From Microbacterium sediminis (GTDB taxonomy: Bacteria > Actinomycetota > Actinomycetes > Actinomycetales > Microbacteriaceae): a stretch of DNA of 64,000 bases. The DNA lies in NCBI RefSeq assembly GCF_004564075.1, contig NZ_CP038256.1:1736001-1800000 (forward strand). The letters run 5' to 3'. How positions within the stretch are numbered: the stretch's first letter is position 1; each line of letters starts with the position of its first letter. Position numbers and translations under genes: made by a program. The notes beneath the pieces were generated by a model. The model ran no database searches, was not told the DNA's origin, and saw only the letters and a program-made list of their open reading frames with translations. This document shows positions 38,148 through 48,862 of the stretch, piece by piece.

Positions 38148-39164
38148 ATGCCCCTCGCTCTCGGACCCAAGCTGCGCTACCTCGTGGGGCGCGCCCGCCG
38201 CATCGACATCGGCTCGGTGATCGAGCGAGCGAAGGAGGCCCACGACCAGCACGGCAAGGCGGTCCCGGCGGTCGTCGTCGACATGCTGTGGTCGGCGGCG
38301 AAGCACGACGTCGCCTTCCAGGACTACGTCGACTACGACTTCGCGATGCTCACCAAGCAGGAGCGCGCGACGTTCATGACCCACCCCGTGTCGATGCAGC
38401 TCGCGGCGCGCTTCTCGAAGCCGGAGGGCCGTGCGATCTTCGAGGACAAGATCGCCTTCAACAAGCGCTTCGCCGATCACCTGCGTCGCGAGTGGATGGT
38501 CGTCACCGACGACAACGCCGAGGAGGTGCGGGCGTTCGTCGAGCGGCACGGCACGGTGATCGCGAAGGTTCCCGTGAGCCACATGGGGCTCGGCGTGCGC
38601 CGCTATCACGCCGCCGATGTCGAGGACTGGGCCGGGTTCCACAAGCGGCTGCTCGAGAGCGACGAGATCCTCCTCGAGGAGGTCATCCGCCAGCACGACG
38701 ACATCGCCGCCTACTGCCCCGGCACGGTGAACACGACGCGCATCGTGGCGTTCTTCGACGGCACCGACGTGCACATCATCGCCGTGGCCCAGAAGTTCGG
38801 CCGCGGCGCGGTGAGCGACCAGATGTCGTACGGCGGCTTCTACACGATGCTCGACCCCGAGACCGGGCACGCGCTGAGCGCCGGCTACGACTCGCACGGG
38901 CACGTTCACGAGACCCACCCCGACTCGGGCCTGCGCATCGCGGACTTCCAGCTGCCGCGCTTCGACGAGGCGGTCGCGCTGATCGATCGCGCGGCGCGGG
39001 TCGTGCCCGAGGTGCAGTACGCCGGCTGGGACGTGGTCGTCACCAACGACGGCGTCGACCTCGTCGAGGGCAATTGGGGCGTGGGCGTGTACGAGAACAA
39101 GCCCAGCGTCTCGGGCGTGCGCACGGGCAACAAGCCGCGCTACCGCGCCGCCATGGGGTTCTGA
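38148..39164 (+). CDS. Sugar-transfer-associated ATP-grasp protein
   Basis: A 338-residue protein with an ATP-grasp layout: a helical N-terminal part, then TVIAKVPVSHMGLGVRRY (glycine loop), ILLEEVIRQHDDIA, IVAFFDGTDVHIIAVAQKFGRG and GWDVVVTNDGVDLVEGNWG with the metal-binding acid/Asn. It resembles the sugar-transfer-associated ATP-grasp family (ATPgrasp_ST), which likely forms amide or ester bonds on surface polymers. It starts 77 bases from the divergent alr with GGAGG before ATG 38148. Location beside a racemase suggests amino-acid ligation to cell-wall material, as inference only. Confidence 0.75.
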   Translation: MPLALGPKLRYLVGRARRIDIGSVIERAKEAHDQHGKAVPAVVVDMLWSAAKHDVAFQDYVDYDFAMLTKQERATFMTHPVSMQLAARFSKPEGRAIFEDKIAFNKRFADHLRREWMVVTDDNAEEVRAFVERHGTVIAKVPVSHMGLGVRRYHAADVEDWAGFHKRLLESDEILLEEVIRQHDDIAAYCPGTVNTTRIVAFFDGTDVHIIAVAQKFGRGAVSDQMSYGGFYTMLDPETGHALSAGYDSHGHVHETHPDSGLRIADFQLPRFDEAVALIDRAARVVPEVQYAGWDVVVTNDGVDLVEGNWGVGVYENKPSVSGVRTGNKPRYRAAMGF

Positions 39165-39175
39165 CCCGCACACGA

Positions 39176-39213
39176 CGAAACCGGCCGGATCCCGAGGGAC
39201 CCGGCCGGTTTCG
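39176..39213. terminator. Strong bidirectional terminator
   Basis: CGAAACCGGCCGG and CCGGCCGGTTTCG form a 13-bp perfect stem with a 12-base loop between the ATP-grasp gene and the converging CofE-like gene. Confidence 0.9.
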
Positions 39214-39221
39214 CGTGATGG

Positions 39222-39916
39222 TCAGAGTGCGCGGATGATGCCGAGCGGTGTGGACTGGTGGCCCTGCCCGAGCGGGTTGTCCTTGAGGATCCGCACGAGG
39301 CGCTTCTCGCCGTCGCGTCCGAGCGTGGAGCCGAGGATGTTCCCACCGAGGTCGTTGATGTCGACCACGGCGACCTGCGCGTCGGCCTTGAGAAGCGACC
39401 TCACGTGCGCCGCGACCTCGCGCGGCCGCTCCGGACCGAGCACCACGGCCGTGTTGTACGGCGGGATGGTGCCGGGCGTGGGGCCGTCGATCGCGCGGGC
39501 CTTGTCGCCGGCGATGCGGTAGAAGTCGCCGCGGCGCCCGAACAGCTTCGTCACGGCCGACACGGCCGCGGCGAAGAGGATGCGGGGCGTGCCGACCTCG
39601 CGCAGGGCGAACTCCATCGTCTCGGGGATGCCGAGGCCGATGCCGTACGCCGTCTTGGTGACGTACTTGGAGAGGAATCGCGCCAGCGGCCGTGCCTGGA
39701 TCTCGCTCATCTGGTACGAGCGGCCCTGCATGATCGCCACGATCTTCTCGGTCACGAAGAGGATGTCGCCATCCCGCACGTGATCCGCCGCGTACGACGC
39801 GATGACCTCATCCAGCTCGTCGCCGGGCATGATGACCCGGGTCTTGAGCGGGATGCGCTGGTACGTGGTGCCGTCGACGACGACCTCGAGGGCCTTGCCC
39901 TCGTTCGCCGCCGCGC

Positions 39917-39920
<4 letters not shown>
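39222..39920 (-). CDS. CofE-like (F420-0 gamma-glutamyl ligase family) protein
   Basis: A 232-residue single-domain protein with [55 protein letters not shown] and [15 protein letters not shown], the conserved blocks of the CofE ligase domain; the extra C-terminal nitroreductase-like domain of FbiB is absent. CofE adds glutamate to coenzyme F420-0. No other F420 genes are seen in this window, so another acceptor is possible. Its GTG overlaps the sigA stop (GTGA), making it the second gene of the sigma-factor operon. Confidence 0.78.
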
Positions 39921-41242
<1,322 letters not shown>

Positions 41243-41356
41243 GTTTCGCCTTTCACCGACGGCGCTGTGCGCGTCGCCCCCGGATGTGTTCGGGCACTAG
41301 TAAGACCCTTGTCAAGTCCTGCGCTGCGCGCCGCCTGACAACGGGTCCGTTCGTAC

Positions 41357-41362
41357 ATTATA
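41357..41362 (-). promoter_or_regulatory. Consensus -10 TATAAT upstream of sigA
   Basis: A perfect minus-strand TATAAT, rare in this GC-rich DNA, about 115 bases before the sigA GTG. No good -35 is seen at 17 bases; a TTGACA nearer the gene (about 41308-41313) has no matching -10. Confidence 0.55.
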
Positions 41363-41397
41363 GCGCGCGGACCTTGCGAAATATTCCGCCGAGGGGC

Positions 41398-42336
41398 TCA
41401 GGACGAGGCGCCCTTGTCGTCCTCCGCGGGCCGCGAGGCGAGATACCGCTCCAGCTCGGCGGCCAGCTCGTCGGCGCTCGGCAGGGCGGCCTCGTCGAAG
41501 GTGCCCATGCCCGAGGGGGCCGCGCCGCTGGCGAGGCGGGCGGCGTAGGCGTCGTAGCGCTCCTCGAGGCCGCGGACCATGCGCGCCAGCTCCTCGTTCG
41601 ACTCAATCTGCTCCTCGACGCGGTCGAGGTAGTCGCGGTCCTCCTCGCGCAGGTCGTCGAGGGCGAACACGAGCCCCGTCGAGCTCATGAGCTTCTCCAG
41701 GGCCGCCGCGGTCGCCCCGGGGTAGTCGGTGTCCGCGAGGTAGTGCGGCACGAGCAGCACGAAGCCGGTCACCGACGCGCCCGCCTCGGTGAGGCGCACC
41801 TCGAGGAGATGCCCGACCGTCGCCGGCACCTGCGTGTGGGGGCGCCAGATGGAGTGCGCCTCGATGAGGTCGCCCCGCGTGCCGCTCACGGTGACGCCGA
41901 GCGTGCGCGTGTGCGGCACCGGCATCGCGATCGAGTGGACCCAGGTGACCGACGCGATGTCGAACTCGTCGCGCAGCTCGAGCACCGCGCGGGCGAACGC
42001 GTCCCACCCGAAGTCGGGCTCGTAGCCGGCCAGCAGCAGGAACGGCTGCCCGAGCGCGTCGTGCACGAGCGAGAGCTCCAGGCGCGGCGGCCGGTAGTCG
42101 ATGAGGTGGTCCTGATCGAACGTGACGATCGGGCGGCGCGCCCGGTAGTCGAGCAGCACGTCGTTGGAGAACTTGACGATCAGCTGCGGGTCGAGCTCCT
42201 CGCGGGCGAACTCGATCACCCCGGAGACCGCTCCCCCGGCGTCGGTGAACCCGGTCATCAACACGACGAGCGGCAGCCCCTCCGGCACGACCGGGGCGTT
42301 CGCGACTCTCTCGTACAGCGGGCCGAATGGGGGCAT
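41398..42336 (-). CDS. PAC2 family protein
   Basis: A 312-residue protein with LVVLMTGFTDAGGAVSGVIEF at the N-terminus, LLAGYEPDFGWDAF, VTWVHSIAMPVPHTRTL and VPHYLADTDYPGATAAALEKL, the blocks of PAC2 (proteasome-assembly-chaperone-like) proteins. In actinobacteria these are conserved cytosolic proteins; the link to proteasome assembly comes from eukaryotic homologues only. GGAGGA directly precedes ATG 42336 and TAGCAT precedes that. Divergent from pepA. Confidence 0.85.
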   Translation of the reverse strand: MPPFGPLYERVANAPVVPEGLPLVVLMTGFTDAGGAVSGVIEFAREELDPQLIVKFSNDVLLDYRARRPIVTFDQDHLIDYRPPRLELSLVHDALGQPFLLLAGYEPDFGWDAFARAVLELRDEFDIASVTWVHSIAMPVPHTRTLGVTVSGTRGDLIEAHSIWRPHTQVPATVGHLLEVRLTEAGASVTGFVLLVPHYLADTDYPGATAAALEKLMSSTGLVFALDDLREEDRDYLDRVEEQIESNEELARMVRGLEERYDAYAARLASGAAPSGMGTFDEAALPSADELAAELERYLASRPAEDDKGASS

Positions 42337-42442
42337 TCCTCCATGCTACGAGCCGCGCCGCGGTCTGTGGCCGTGCGGGGCGGCTTACGCCACAGGCGAA
42401 CCGCGGGCGGGGTGGGCCGCCGTCGGCGTCTGCGCGCGAACC

Positions 42443-42448
42443 TAGGAT
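42443..42448 (+). promoter_or_regulatory. -10 hexamer of pepA, leaderless type
   Basis: TAGGAT lies 7 bases before ATG 42456. The in-frame ATG at 42447 overlaps this hexamer and is therefore disfavoured. Confidence 0.55.
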
Positions 42449-42455
42449 GGATCGC

Positions 42456-43943
42456 ATGGCGCACCCCTCCATCGAGCTCTCGACCCGACCCTTCCCCGCC
42501 GACGATGCCGACGCGCTCGTCCTGGCCCTGCCCCGGCTCGAGGAGGCATCGCTCGACGCCTACCCCGGCCTGCAGGCCGCGCTGGAGGCGGTCGGGTTCA
42601 CGGGTGCCGCGAAGTCCTACGCCCGCGTGTACGCCCCCGAGGTGACGACCAAGCCCCTCGCCGTCGTCGGCCTCGGCACCGCCGACGACCTCGAGGTCAT
42701 CCGCCAGGCCGTCGGCGCCGGCGCCCGCCAGCTCACCGGCTTCGACACGATCGCCGTCTCGGTGGACGCCGCGATCGAGGACGCGTGGCTCGCCGGCGCG
42801 GAGGGCGCGCTGCTGGGCGCGTACCGCTTCGACGGCTACAAGACCGAGCCCGCCGACAAGGCCGCCAAGAAGCGCCGCGCGACGCGCGTGATCATCCACG
42901 CTCCCGAGGGCGCCACCGACGCCGACCTCGTGGCCGTCCGCGCGGGCGCCGAGGCGGTGGCGCTCGTGAAGGACCTCGTCTCCACGCCGGCCGAGTGGCA
43001 GAGCCCGGAGCAGCTCGCCCAGCAGGCGATCGACGCGGTCGACGGCCTGGACATCAACGTGACCGTGTACGACGAGGCCGCGCTCGAGGAGGGCGGCTTC
43101 GGCGGCATCCTCGGCGTGGGCAAGGGCTCGGATCGCCCGCCGCGCCTCGTGCGCCTCGAGTGGGCGCCGGAGGGCGCCGAGCGTCACGTGGCGCTCGTCG
43201 GCAAGGGCATCACGTTCGACACGGGCGGCCTCTCGCTCAAGCCCGCCGCGTCGATGGTCGGCATGCAGGAGGACATGACGGGTGCCGCCGAGGTGCTCGC
43301 CACCGTTCGAGCGGCCGCGCAGCGCGAGCTGCCGGTGCGCGTGACGGCGTGGATGTGCATCGCCGACAACATGCCCTCGGGCCGCGCGACCCGCCCCGGC
43401 GATGTGCTGCGCATGCTCGACGGGCAGACCGTCGAGGTCACCAACACCGACGCCGAGGGCCGACTCGTGATGGCCGACGGCCTCGTCGCCGCCAGCCGCG
43501 AGAACCCCGACGTGATCGTCGACGTCGCGACGCTGACGGGCGCGATCATCATCGGCCTCGGCACCCGCTACACCGGCGTGATGGGCGATCAGGAGGCGGT
43601 CGACGCGTTCCTGCGCGCCTCGGACCGCACCGGCGAGCTCGTCTGGGCGCTGCCGCTGCCCGACTACCTCGACGAGGCGCTGGAGTCGCGCGTCGCCGAC
43701 ATGCAGAACGCCAACGTCGGCAACCGCGAGGCGGGCACCCTGTTCGCGGGCCGCTTCCTGCAGCGCTTCGTCGGCCGCACGGGCGACGGCGAGGACGCGC
43801 CGCGGATCCCATGGGTCCACCTCGACATCGCCGGCTCGGCCATGTCGGCCGGCGGCGCCTACGGCTACACCGACAAGGGCCCGACCGGCGCGTCGGTCCG
43901 CACGCTCATCGACTTCGTCGCCGCCGGCGGCGAGCTGGTCTGA
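42456..43943 (+). CDS. pepA: Leucyl aminopeptidase (M17)
   Basis: A 495-residue M17 metallopeptidase: an N-terminal macro-like domain to about residue 170, then a catalytic domain with VGKGITFDTGGLSLKP (metal Lys/Asp), MQEDMTGAA, and the family signature NTDAEGRLVMADGL near residue 330. It removes N-terminal residues from peptides in the cytosol using two metal ions. All metal ligands appear present. It is followed 13 bases later by lpdA on the same strand, so the two may be co-transcribed. Confidence 0.94.
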   Translation: MAHPSIELSTRPFPADDADALVLALPRLEEASLDAYPGLQAALEAVGFTGAAKSYARVYAPEVTTKPLAVVGLGTADDLEVIRQAVGAGARQLTGFDTIAVSVDAAIEDAWLAGAEGALLGAYRFDGYKTEPADKAAKKRRATRVIIHAPEGATDADLVAVRAGAEAVALVKDLVSTPAEWQSPEQLAQQAIDAVDGLDINVTVYDEAALEEGGFGGILGVGKGSDRPPRLVRLEWAPEGAERHVALVGKGITFDTGGLSLKPAASMVGMQEDMTGAAEVLATVRAAAQRELPVRVTAWMCIADNMPSGRATRPGDVLRMLDGQTVEVTNTDAEGRLVMADGLVAASRENPDVIVDVATLTGAIIIGLGTRYTGVMGDQEAVDAFLRASDRTGELVWALPLPDYLDEALESRVADMQNANVGNREAGTLFAGRFLQRFVGRTGDGEDAPRIPWVHLDIAGSAMSAGGAYGYTDKGPTGASVRTLIDFVAAGGELV

Positions 43944-43956
43944 CGGGCCGATCCCG

Positions 43957-45330
43957 ATGACCGAGCACACCTTCGACCTCGTCGTCCTCGGCGGCGGCAG
44001 CGGCGGCTATGCCGCGGCCCTGCGCGCCGCCGAGCTCGGCAAGTCGGTCGCCCTCGTGGAGCGCGATCGCCTCGGCGGCACGTGCCTGCACCGCGGCTGC
44101 ATCCCCACCAAGGCGCTGCTGCACGCGGCCGAGGTGGCCGACACCGTCCGTTCGGCCTCGACCTCCGGCGTCCAGGCGACGCTGGGGGGCTTCGACCCGA
44201 TCGCGATGATCGCCCACCGCCGATCGATCGTCGACAGGAAGACGAAGGGCCTCGAGGGGCTGATCGCCCGCCGCGGCATCACCGTCGTCGCCGGGTCGGG
44301 CTCGCTCACCTCCGACCGCGCGGTGCGCGTGGGCGACGACCTGTACCGCGGCACCGACATCGTGCTCGCGACCGGCTCGTTCAGCCGGACGATCCCCGGC
44401 ATCGAGCTGGGCGAGCGCATCATCACGAGCGACGCCGCCCTCACGCTCGAGCGCATCCCCGAGCGCGTGATCGTGCTCGGCGGCGGCGTGATCGGCGTCG
44501 AGTTCGCGAGCGCGTGGCGCTCGCTGGGCGCGGAGGTCACGATCGTCGAGGGCCTGGACCGGCTCGTGCCGAACGAGGACGCCACGCTCAGCGCCTCGCT
44601 GGAGCGCGCCTTCCGGCGCCGAGGCATCGTCTCGAAGCTGGGCGCGCGTGTCGCCTCGGCGGTCGAATCGGCCGACGGCGTGCGGGTCACGCTCGAGGGC
44701 GGCGACACGCTCGAGGGCGACACGCTGCTCGTGGCCGTCGGCCGCGGCCCGGCGACCTCGGGCCTGGGGCTCGAGCATGCCGGCGTCGCGCTGGAGCGCG
44801 GCTTCGTCGTGGTCGACGAGTCGCTGCGCACGAACGTGCCGGGCGTGTGGGCCGTCGGCGACATCACGCCGGGGCTGCAGCTGGCCCACCGCGGCTTCCA
44901 GCAGGGCATCTTCGTGGCCGAGCAGATCGCGCAGCTCGCGCCCGCGCCCATCGACGAGCGCCTGATCCCGCGCGTGACGTACTCGAGCCCCGAGCTCGCC
45001 TCGGTGGGGATCACCCAGGCCGCGGCGGAGGAGCTCTACGGCGCCGAGGGCATCAAGAGCGTCGAGTTCGACCTGGCGGGGAATGCGCGCAGCGAGATCC
45101 TCGGCACGCGCGGGCTCGTGAAGGTCATCCGGAAGGTCGACGGCCCGGTCGTCGGCGTGCATCTCGTGGGCGATCGCGTGGGCGAGCTCATCACCGAGGG
45201 GCAGCTCGCGGTGGCCTGGGACGCGCACCCGGAGGACATCGCCCCGCTCATCCACGCGCACCCGACGCAGAGCGAGGCGCTCGGCGAGGCATTCCTCGCG
45301 CTGGCGGGCAAGCCGCTCCACTCACTCTGA
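43957..45330 (+). CDS. lpdA: Dihydrolipoyl dehydrogenase (E3)
   Basis: A 457-residue flavoprotein disulfide reductase: FAD motif VVLGGGSGGYAAALRA at the N-terminus, redox-active disulfide GGTCLHRGCIPTKALL near residues 41-46, NAD-binding VIVLGGGVIGVEFA near 170, GDITPGLQLAH, and the C-terminal catalytic His-Glu in HAHPTQSEAL. It reoxidises lipoyl groups of 2-oxo acid dehydrogenase E2, encoded immediately downstream. Spacing to pepA is only 13 bases. Confidence 0.95.
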   Translation: MTEHTFDLVVLGGGSGGYAAALRAAELGKSVALVERDRLGGTCLHRGCIPTKALLHAAEVADTVRSASTSGVQATLGGFDPIAMIAHRRSIVDRKTKGLEGLIARRGITVVAGSGSLTSDRAVRVGDDLYRGTDIVLATGSFSRTIPGIELGERIITSDAALTLERIPERVIVLGGGVIGVEFASAWRSLGAEVTIVEGLDRLVPNEDATLSASLERAFRRRGIVSKLGARVASAVESADGVRVTLEGGDTLEGDTLLVAVGRGPATSGLGLEHAGVALERGFVVVDESLRTNVPGVWAVGDITPGLQLAHRGFQQGIFVAEQIAQLAPAPIDERLIPRVTYSSPELASVGITQAAAEELYGAEGIKSVEFDLAGNARSEILGTRGLVKVIRKVDGPVVGVHLVGDRVGELITEGQLAVAWDAHPEDIAPLIHAHPTQSEALGEAFLALAGKPLHSL

Positions 45331-45347
45331 ACATCCGGGTGTGCACA

Positions 45348-45381
45348 CCGCACGCCCATTCCGCCGGAGGCGGCCGTGCGG
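45348..45381 (+). terminator. Hairpin after lpdA
   Basis: CCGCACG and CGTGCGG arms enclose a second hairpin, CCGCC-gga-GGCGG (45361-45373). It may attenuate read-through into the E2 gene. Confidence 0.5.
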
Positions 45382-45406
45382 GTGCCGCACGTCGCTGACG
45401 GATCAC

Positions 45407-45412
45407 TAAGCT
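45407..45412 (+). promoter_or_regulatory. Candidate -10 of sucB
   Basis: TAAGCT (overlapped by TAGGCA five bases on) lies about 37 bases before ATG 45449; GAAGGAGA provides the ribosome site. Confidence 0.4.
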
Positions 45413-45448
45413 AGGCATGTCATCGACATTTACGAAGGAGACTTCGAC

Positions 45449-47179
45449 ATGAGCACTTCCGTAGTCCTCCCCGCGCTCGGCGAGAGCGTCACCGAGGGCA
45501 CCATCACCCGCTGGCTGAAGCAGGTGGGCGATACCGTGCAGGCGGATGAGGCCCTGCTCGAGGTCTCGACCGACAAGGTCGACACGGAGATCCCCTCGCC
45601 CGTGACCGGCGTCGTGGAGGAGATCCTGTTCCAGGAGGACGACACCGTCGAGGTGGGCGCCGTCCTGGCGAAGATCGGCGACGGCAGCGGCGCCACGCAG
45701 GCGCCCGCCGCTCCGGCGGCCGCGGAGCCCGCCGCCGAGGCCGCCCCCGCCGTTCCCGTGGAGGCCACGACCGTTCCCGCCGCGGACTCCCCCGGCGCGG
45801 AGGCCGCACCCGTCTCGGCTCCGGCCGGCAGCGCCACGGACATCGTGCTCCCCGAGCTGGGCGAGTCGGTCACCGAGGGCACCGTCACCCGCTGGCTCAA
45901 GAAGGTCGGCGACACCGTCGCCGTCGACGAGGCCCTGCTGGAGATCTCGACCGACAAGGTCGACACCGAGGTCCCCTCGCCCGTGGCCGGCGTGATCACC
46001 GAGATCCTCGCCGCCGAGGACGAGACCGTCGAGGTCGGCGCCGTGCTCGCACGCGTCGGCTCGGGCGATGCGGCCCCCGCGGCCGCCCCGGCCCCCGCCG
46101 CCGAGGCCCCCGCGGCCGCACCGGCTCCGGCTGAGGCCCCGGCCCCGCAGGCCGCACCCGCTCCCGCGGCACCGGCTCCCGCCGCCCCGGCGCCCCAGGC
46201 CGCTCCGGCAGCACCGGCACCCGCCGCTCCCGCGGCCCCCGCCGCGCCGAAGCTCACGCTCCCGAGCGATGACGAGAAGGTCTACGTCACGCCGCTCGTG
46301 CGTCGCCTCGCCGCCCAGCAGGGCGTCGACCTCGCCACGGTGAAGGGCACCGGCGTGGGCGGTCGCATCCGCAAGGAGGACGTGCTCAAGGCCGCCGAGG
46401 CCGCGACGTCCGCTCCCGCCGCGGCGGCTGCCGCCCCGGCCGCGCCGAAGCTCGAGGTCTCGCCGCTGCGCGGCACCACGCAGCCGATGTCGCGCCTGCG
46501 CAAGGTGCTCGCCTCGCGGGCCGTCGAGTCGATGACCTCGACCGCGCAGCTGACGACGGTCGTCGAGGTCGACGTCACGAAGCTGGCCGCGTTCCGCGAC
46601 CAGGTGAAGGGCGACTTCCAGGCCAAGACCGGCGACAAGCTGTCGTTCCTGCCGTTCTTCGCGCTGGCCGCCGCCGAGGCACTGAAGGCGTACCCGATCG
46701 TGAACGCGACCCTGGACGGCGAGAACATCGTCTACCCGGCGAGCGAGAACCTCTCGATCGCCGTCGACACCGAGCGCGGCCTGCTCACGCCGGTCGTCCG
46801 CGACGCCGGCGAGAAGAACCTCGCCCAGATCGCGCACGAGATCGCCGACCTCGCCGACCGCACCCGCAACAACAAGCTGAAGCCCGACGAGCTCGCCGGC
46901 GGCACGTTCACGCTGACCAACACCGGTTCGCGCGGCGCGCTGTTCGACACGCCGGTCGTGTTCCTGCCGCAGTCGGCGATCCTCGGCACGGGCGTGGTCT
47001 TCAAGCGCCCCGGCGTCGTGAAGACCGATGGCGCGGAGGCGATCGCGATCCGCTCGTACGTCTACCTCGCGCTGTCGTACGACCACCGCACGATCGACGG
47101 TGCCGACGCCGCCCGCTTCCTGGGTGCCGTGAAGGCGCGCCTCGAGGCCGCGGACTTCGCCGGAGACCTCGGCATCTGA
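45449..47179 (+). CDS. sucB: 2-oxo acid dehydrogenase E2 (dihydrolipoamide succinyltransferase)
   Basis: A 576-residue E2 with two lipoyl domains: lipoyl lysines in EVSTDKVDTEIPSP near residue 43 and EISTDKVDTEVPSP near 175. Ala/Pro-rich flexible linkers follow each, then the peripheral subunit-binding domain (TPLVRRLAAQQGVDLATVKG, about 275-310) and a catalytic acyltransferase domain ending with YDHRTIDGADAARFLG (His, Asp). It moves acyl groups to CoA in the 2-oxoglutarate or pyruvate complex. SucB is favoured by the double-lipoyl actinobacterial pattern, but the acyl specificity is not certain. lpdA precedes it. Confidence 0.9.
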   Translation: MSTSVVLPALGESVTEGTITRWLKQVGDTVQADEALLEVSTDKVDTEIPSPVTGVVEEILFQEDDTVEVGAVLAKIGDGSGATQAPAAPAAAEPAAEAAPAVPVEATTVPAADSPGAEAAPVSAPAGSATDIVLPELGESVTEGTVTRWLKKVGDTVAVDEALLEISTDKVDTEVPSPVAGVITEILAAEDETVEVGAVLARVGSGDAAPAAAPAPAAEAPAAAPAPAEAPAPQAAPAPAAPAPAAPAPQAAPAAPAPAAPAAPAAPKLTLPSDDEKVYVTPLVRRLAAQQGVDLATVKGTGVGGRIRKEDVLKAAEAATSAPAAAAAAPAAPKLEVSPLRGTTQPMSRLRKVLASRAVESMTSTAQLTTVVEVDVTKLAAFRDQVKGDFQAKTGDKLSFLPFFALAAAEALKAYPIVNATLDGENIVYPASENLSIAVDTERGLLTPVVRDAGEKNLAQIAHEIADLADRTRNNKLKPDELAGGTFTLTNTGSRGALFDTPVVFLPQSAILGTGVVFKRPGVVKTDGAEAIAIRSYVYLALSYDHRTIDGADAARFLGAVKARLEAADFAGDLGI

Positions 47180-47192
47180 TCGAACCGCCCTC

Positions 47193-47229
47193 GAAGGGGC
47201 CGGGTGACGCATCGTCATCCGGCCCCTTC
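47193..47229. terminator. Bidirectional terminator after sucB
   Basis: GAAGGGGCCGG and CCGGCCCCTTC form an 11-bp stem with a 15-base loop; it overlaps the stop codon of the converging gene. Confidence 0.8.
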
Positions 47230-48729
47230 GTCGTCGGGGCTCGTCGACGATACGGGCGCGAGATCGTGCACCGCGCGGATCGCCCAGCGATCGTCCTCGT
47301 CGGCCACGCGCTCCAGCACGATCGACTGCGGCACGACGCCCGCCTCGCCGTCGACCGATGCCACCTGGACGACGGCGATGTCGCCGAAGTCGTCCAGCGG
47401 CGTCACGGCGCGCTCCGCGGCCGGCAGGAGCGCCGCGTCGCCCGGGGCGAGCTCCAGCGCGTCGGCGTTCGGCGCCCGCACCGACGCGCACTCCGCGTCG
47501 CCGGCGGCCGCGCACGCCGCGAGGCCGTCGAGCAGCCGCTCGCCGGAGGCAACCGGGTCCTCGGCCGCCGGGTCGTCATCGCCCGGGGCCTCCTCGGCGG
47601 GCGCGCCGGGTTCCTCCTCGGTGCCGCCGGCGGGGGCGCGCGAGGGCTCGGGTCCCGCCGTCGGGGATGCCGTGGCGCCGTCGGCGCCCGGCTCGGCCGA
47701 GGCGGGCTCGTCGGTCGGCCACATCAGCCCGATCATGAGGACCGCGCCGGCCGCGATGCCGCCGAGGATCAGCGGCGCCCCGCGGCGGGCCCGCAGCGCC
47801 CGGACCCGGTCCCGAACGGCGGCGATCACGCTCGAGACGCCGTCGGCGACGCGCCCGGCCAGCGCCGCGTCGACCATCTCGCGCAGGTCCAGCCGCGACG
47901 CCCGCTCGCTCGCCCGCACGGCCGCCCGCGTCTCGGCGCCGGCCGTCCACCCGCCCGCGCCGAGCTCGCGCGGCGGCCGACCGGATCGGCTTGCCCGCAG
48001 CTCGCGACGCGTCCGCCGCGGCGCCACGGCCTCCGGCGCGGCCGGCCGCTGCACCGCGCCGGCCTCGTCGCGCAGCAGCCGATCGAGTGGTCTCGGCGCG
48101 CACGCGTCGAAGAGCCGATCCTCCAGCGGCTCGAGGGTCGTCGTCGGCGCGCCGTCGAGCAGGACGCCGCCGACCTCGTCGAGGAGCCGCCGCACCACCC
48201 GATCGTCCAGCGCGTCGGCGACGGCGGCGACGATCCGCGCGGCGGATGCGCCCGGCTCGTCCCCCGGCGGCGCCCCGGGAAGGGCCGGCACGAACACCGG
48301 CCGGGCGTCCGCGAGCAGCCACCACGCCCCGGTCGGCGGCGGAGATCCGTGCAGGCGGGCGACGTCGCGCGCCTCGGCCGCCCCGCGCAGCAGGCTGACG
48401 GCCAGCGTCACGACCTCGCCGCCGCCGAGCTCGGCGCGGGCGATCGCCTCGTCGAGCGGGCGCACGCAGCGCGGCAGCACCGCGTCGTGGCCGCCGCGGC
48501 GACGCACGACATCGCGCACCGCGTAGACGTGGTGAGAGCCGGCGTGCTGCCAGCCGTCCCATCCCGCGATCGCGTCGACGTCGGCCAGCACGACCGTCTC
48601 GTCGCCGGCGACCGCCAGCTCGCCGGCCACGGGAGCCTCGGCGAGCGACAGGCGCCGGATCGGCCGGTACACATCGCCCAGCGGCTCGCCGCGCTCCGCC
48701 TCGCCCGTCAGCATTCGATCCCAGGTCAT
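47215..48729 (-). CDS. Membrane-anchored pseudokinase-like protein of unknown function
   Basis: A 504-residue protein. Residues 30-200 faintly follow a protein-kinase C-lobe (GGEVVTLAVSLLRGAAEA, then LHGSPPPTGAWWLLADARPV), but the HxD loop reads HGS (127-129) and no DFG is present, so no catalysis is expected. An Arg-rich stretch (235-255) leads to one hydrophobic helix near 319-337, a Glu/Pro/Gly-rich spacer to about 400, and a small C-terminal domain (LDGLAACAAAGDAECASV, ending with a Val-rich beta part) that should be extracytoplasmic. No exact family is recognised. DUF4191 is divergent. Confidence 0.65.
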   Translation of the reverse strand: MTWDRMLTGEAERGEPLGDVYRPIRRLSLAEAPVAGELAVAGDETVVLADVDAIAGWDGWQHAGSHHVYAVRDVVRRRGGHDAVLPRCVRPLDEAIARAELGGGEVVTLAVSLLRGAAEARDVARLHGSPPPTGAWWLLADARPVFVPALPGAPPGDEPGASAARIVAAVADALDDRVVRRLLDEVGGVLLDGAPTTTLEPLEDRLFDACAPRPLDRLLRDEAGAVQRPAAPEAVAPRRTRRELRASRSGRPPRELGAGGWTAGAETRAAVRASERASRLDLREMVDAALAGRVADGVSSVIAAVRDRVRALRARRGAPLILGGIAAGAVLMIGLMWPTDEPASAEPGADGATASPTAGPEPSRAPAGGTEEEPGAPAEEAPGDDDPAAEDPVASGERLLDGLAACAAAGDAECASVRAPNADALELAPGDAALLPAAERAVTPLDDFGDIAVVQVASVDGEAGVVPQSIVLERVADEDDRWAIRAVHDLAPVSSTSPDDEGAG

Positions 48730-48849
48730 GGCTCCAGCGTGCGCCGCCGTCGGCGGGGAACGAACGACACCGGCGCATCTGTGGACGATCGGCGCCGAGA
48801 TCCGCCTGTGAGCGGGCTCTCCCGACCCGTGAGCACGGCGGCGACTGGG

Positions 48850-48855
48850 TAGGCT
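48850..48855 (+). promoter_or_regulatory. -10 hexamer of the DUF4191 gene, leaderless type
   Basis: TAGGCT ends 7 bases before ATG 48863. Confidence 0.55.
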
Positions 48856-48862
48856 GGAGGGT

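Noticed and set aside
41308..41313. TTGACA on the minus strand as the main sigA -35
   Set aside because: No acceptable -10 lies 16-19 bases downstream; TATAAT at 41357-41362 is upstream of it and cannot pair with it.
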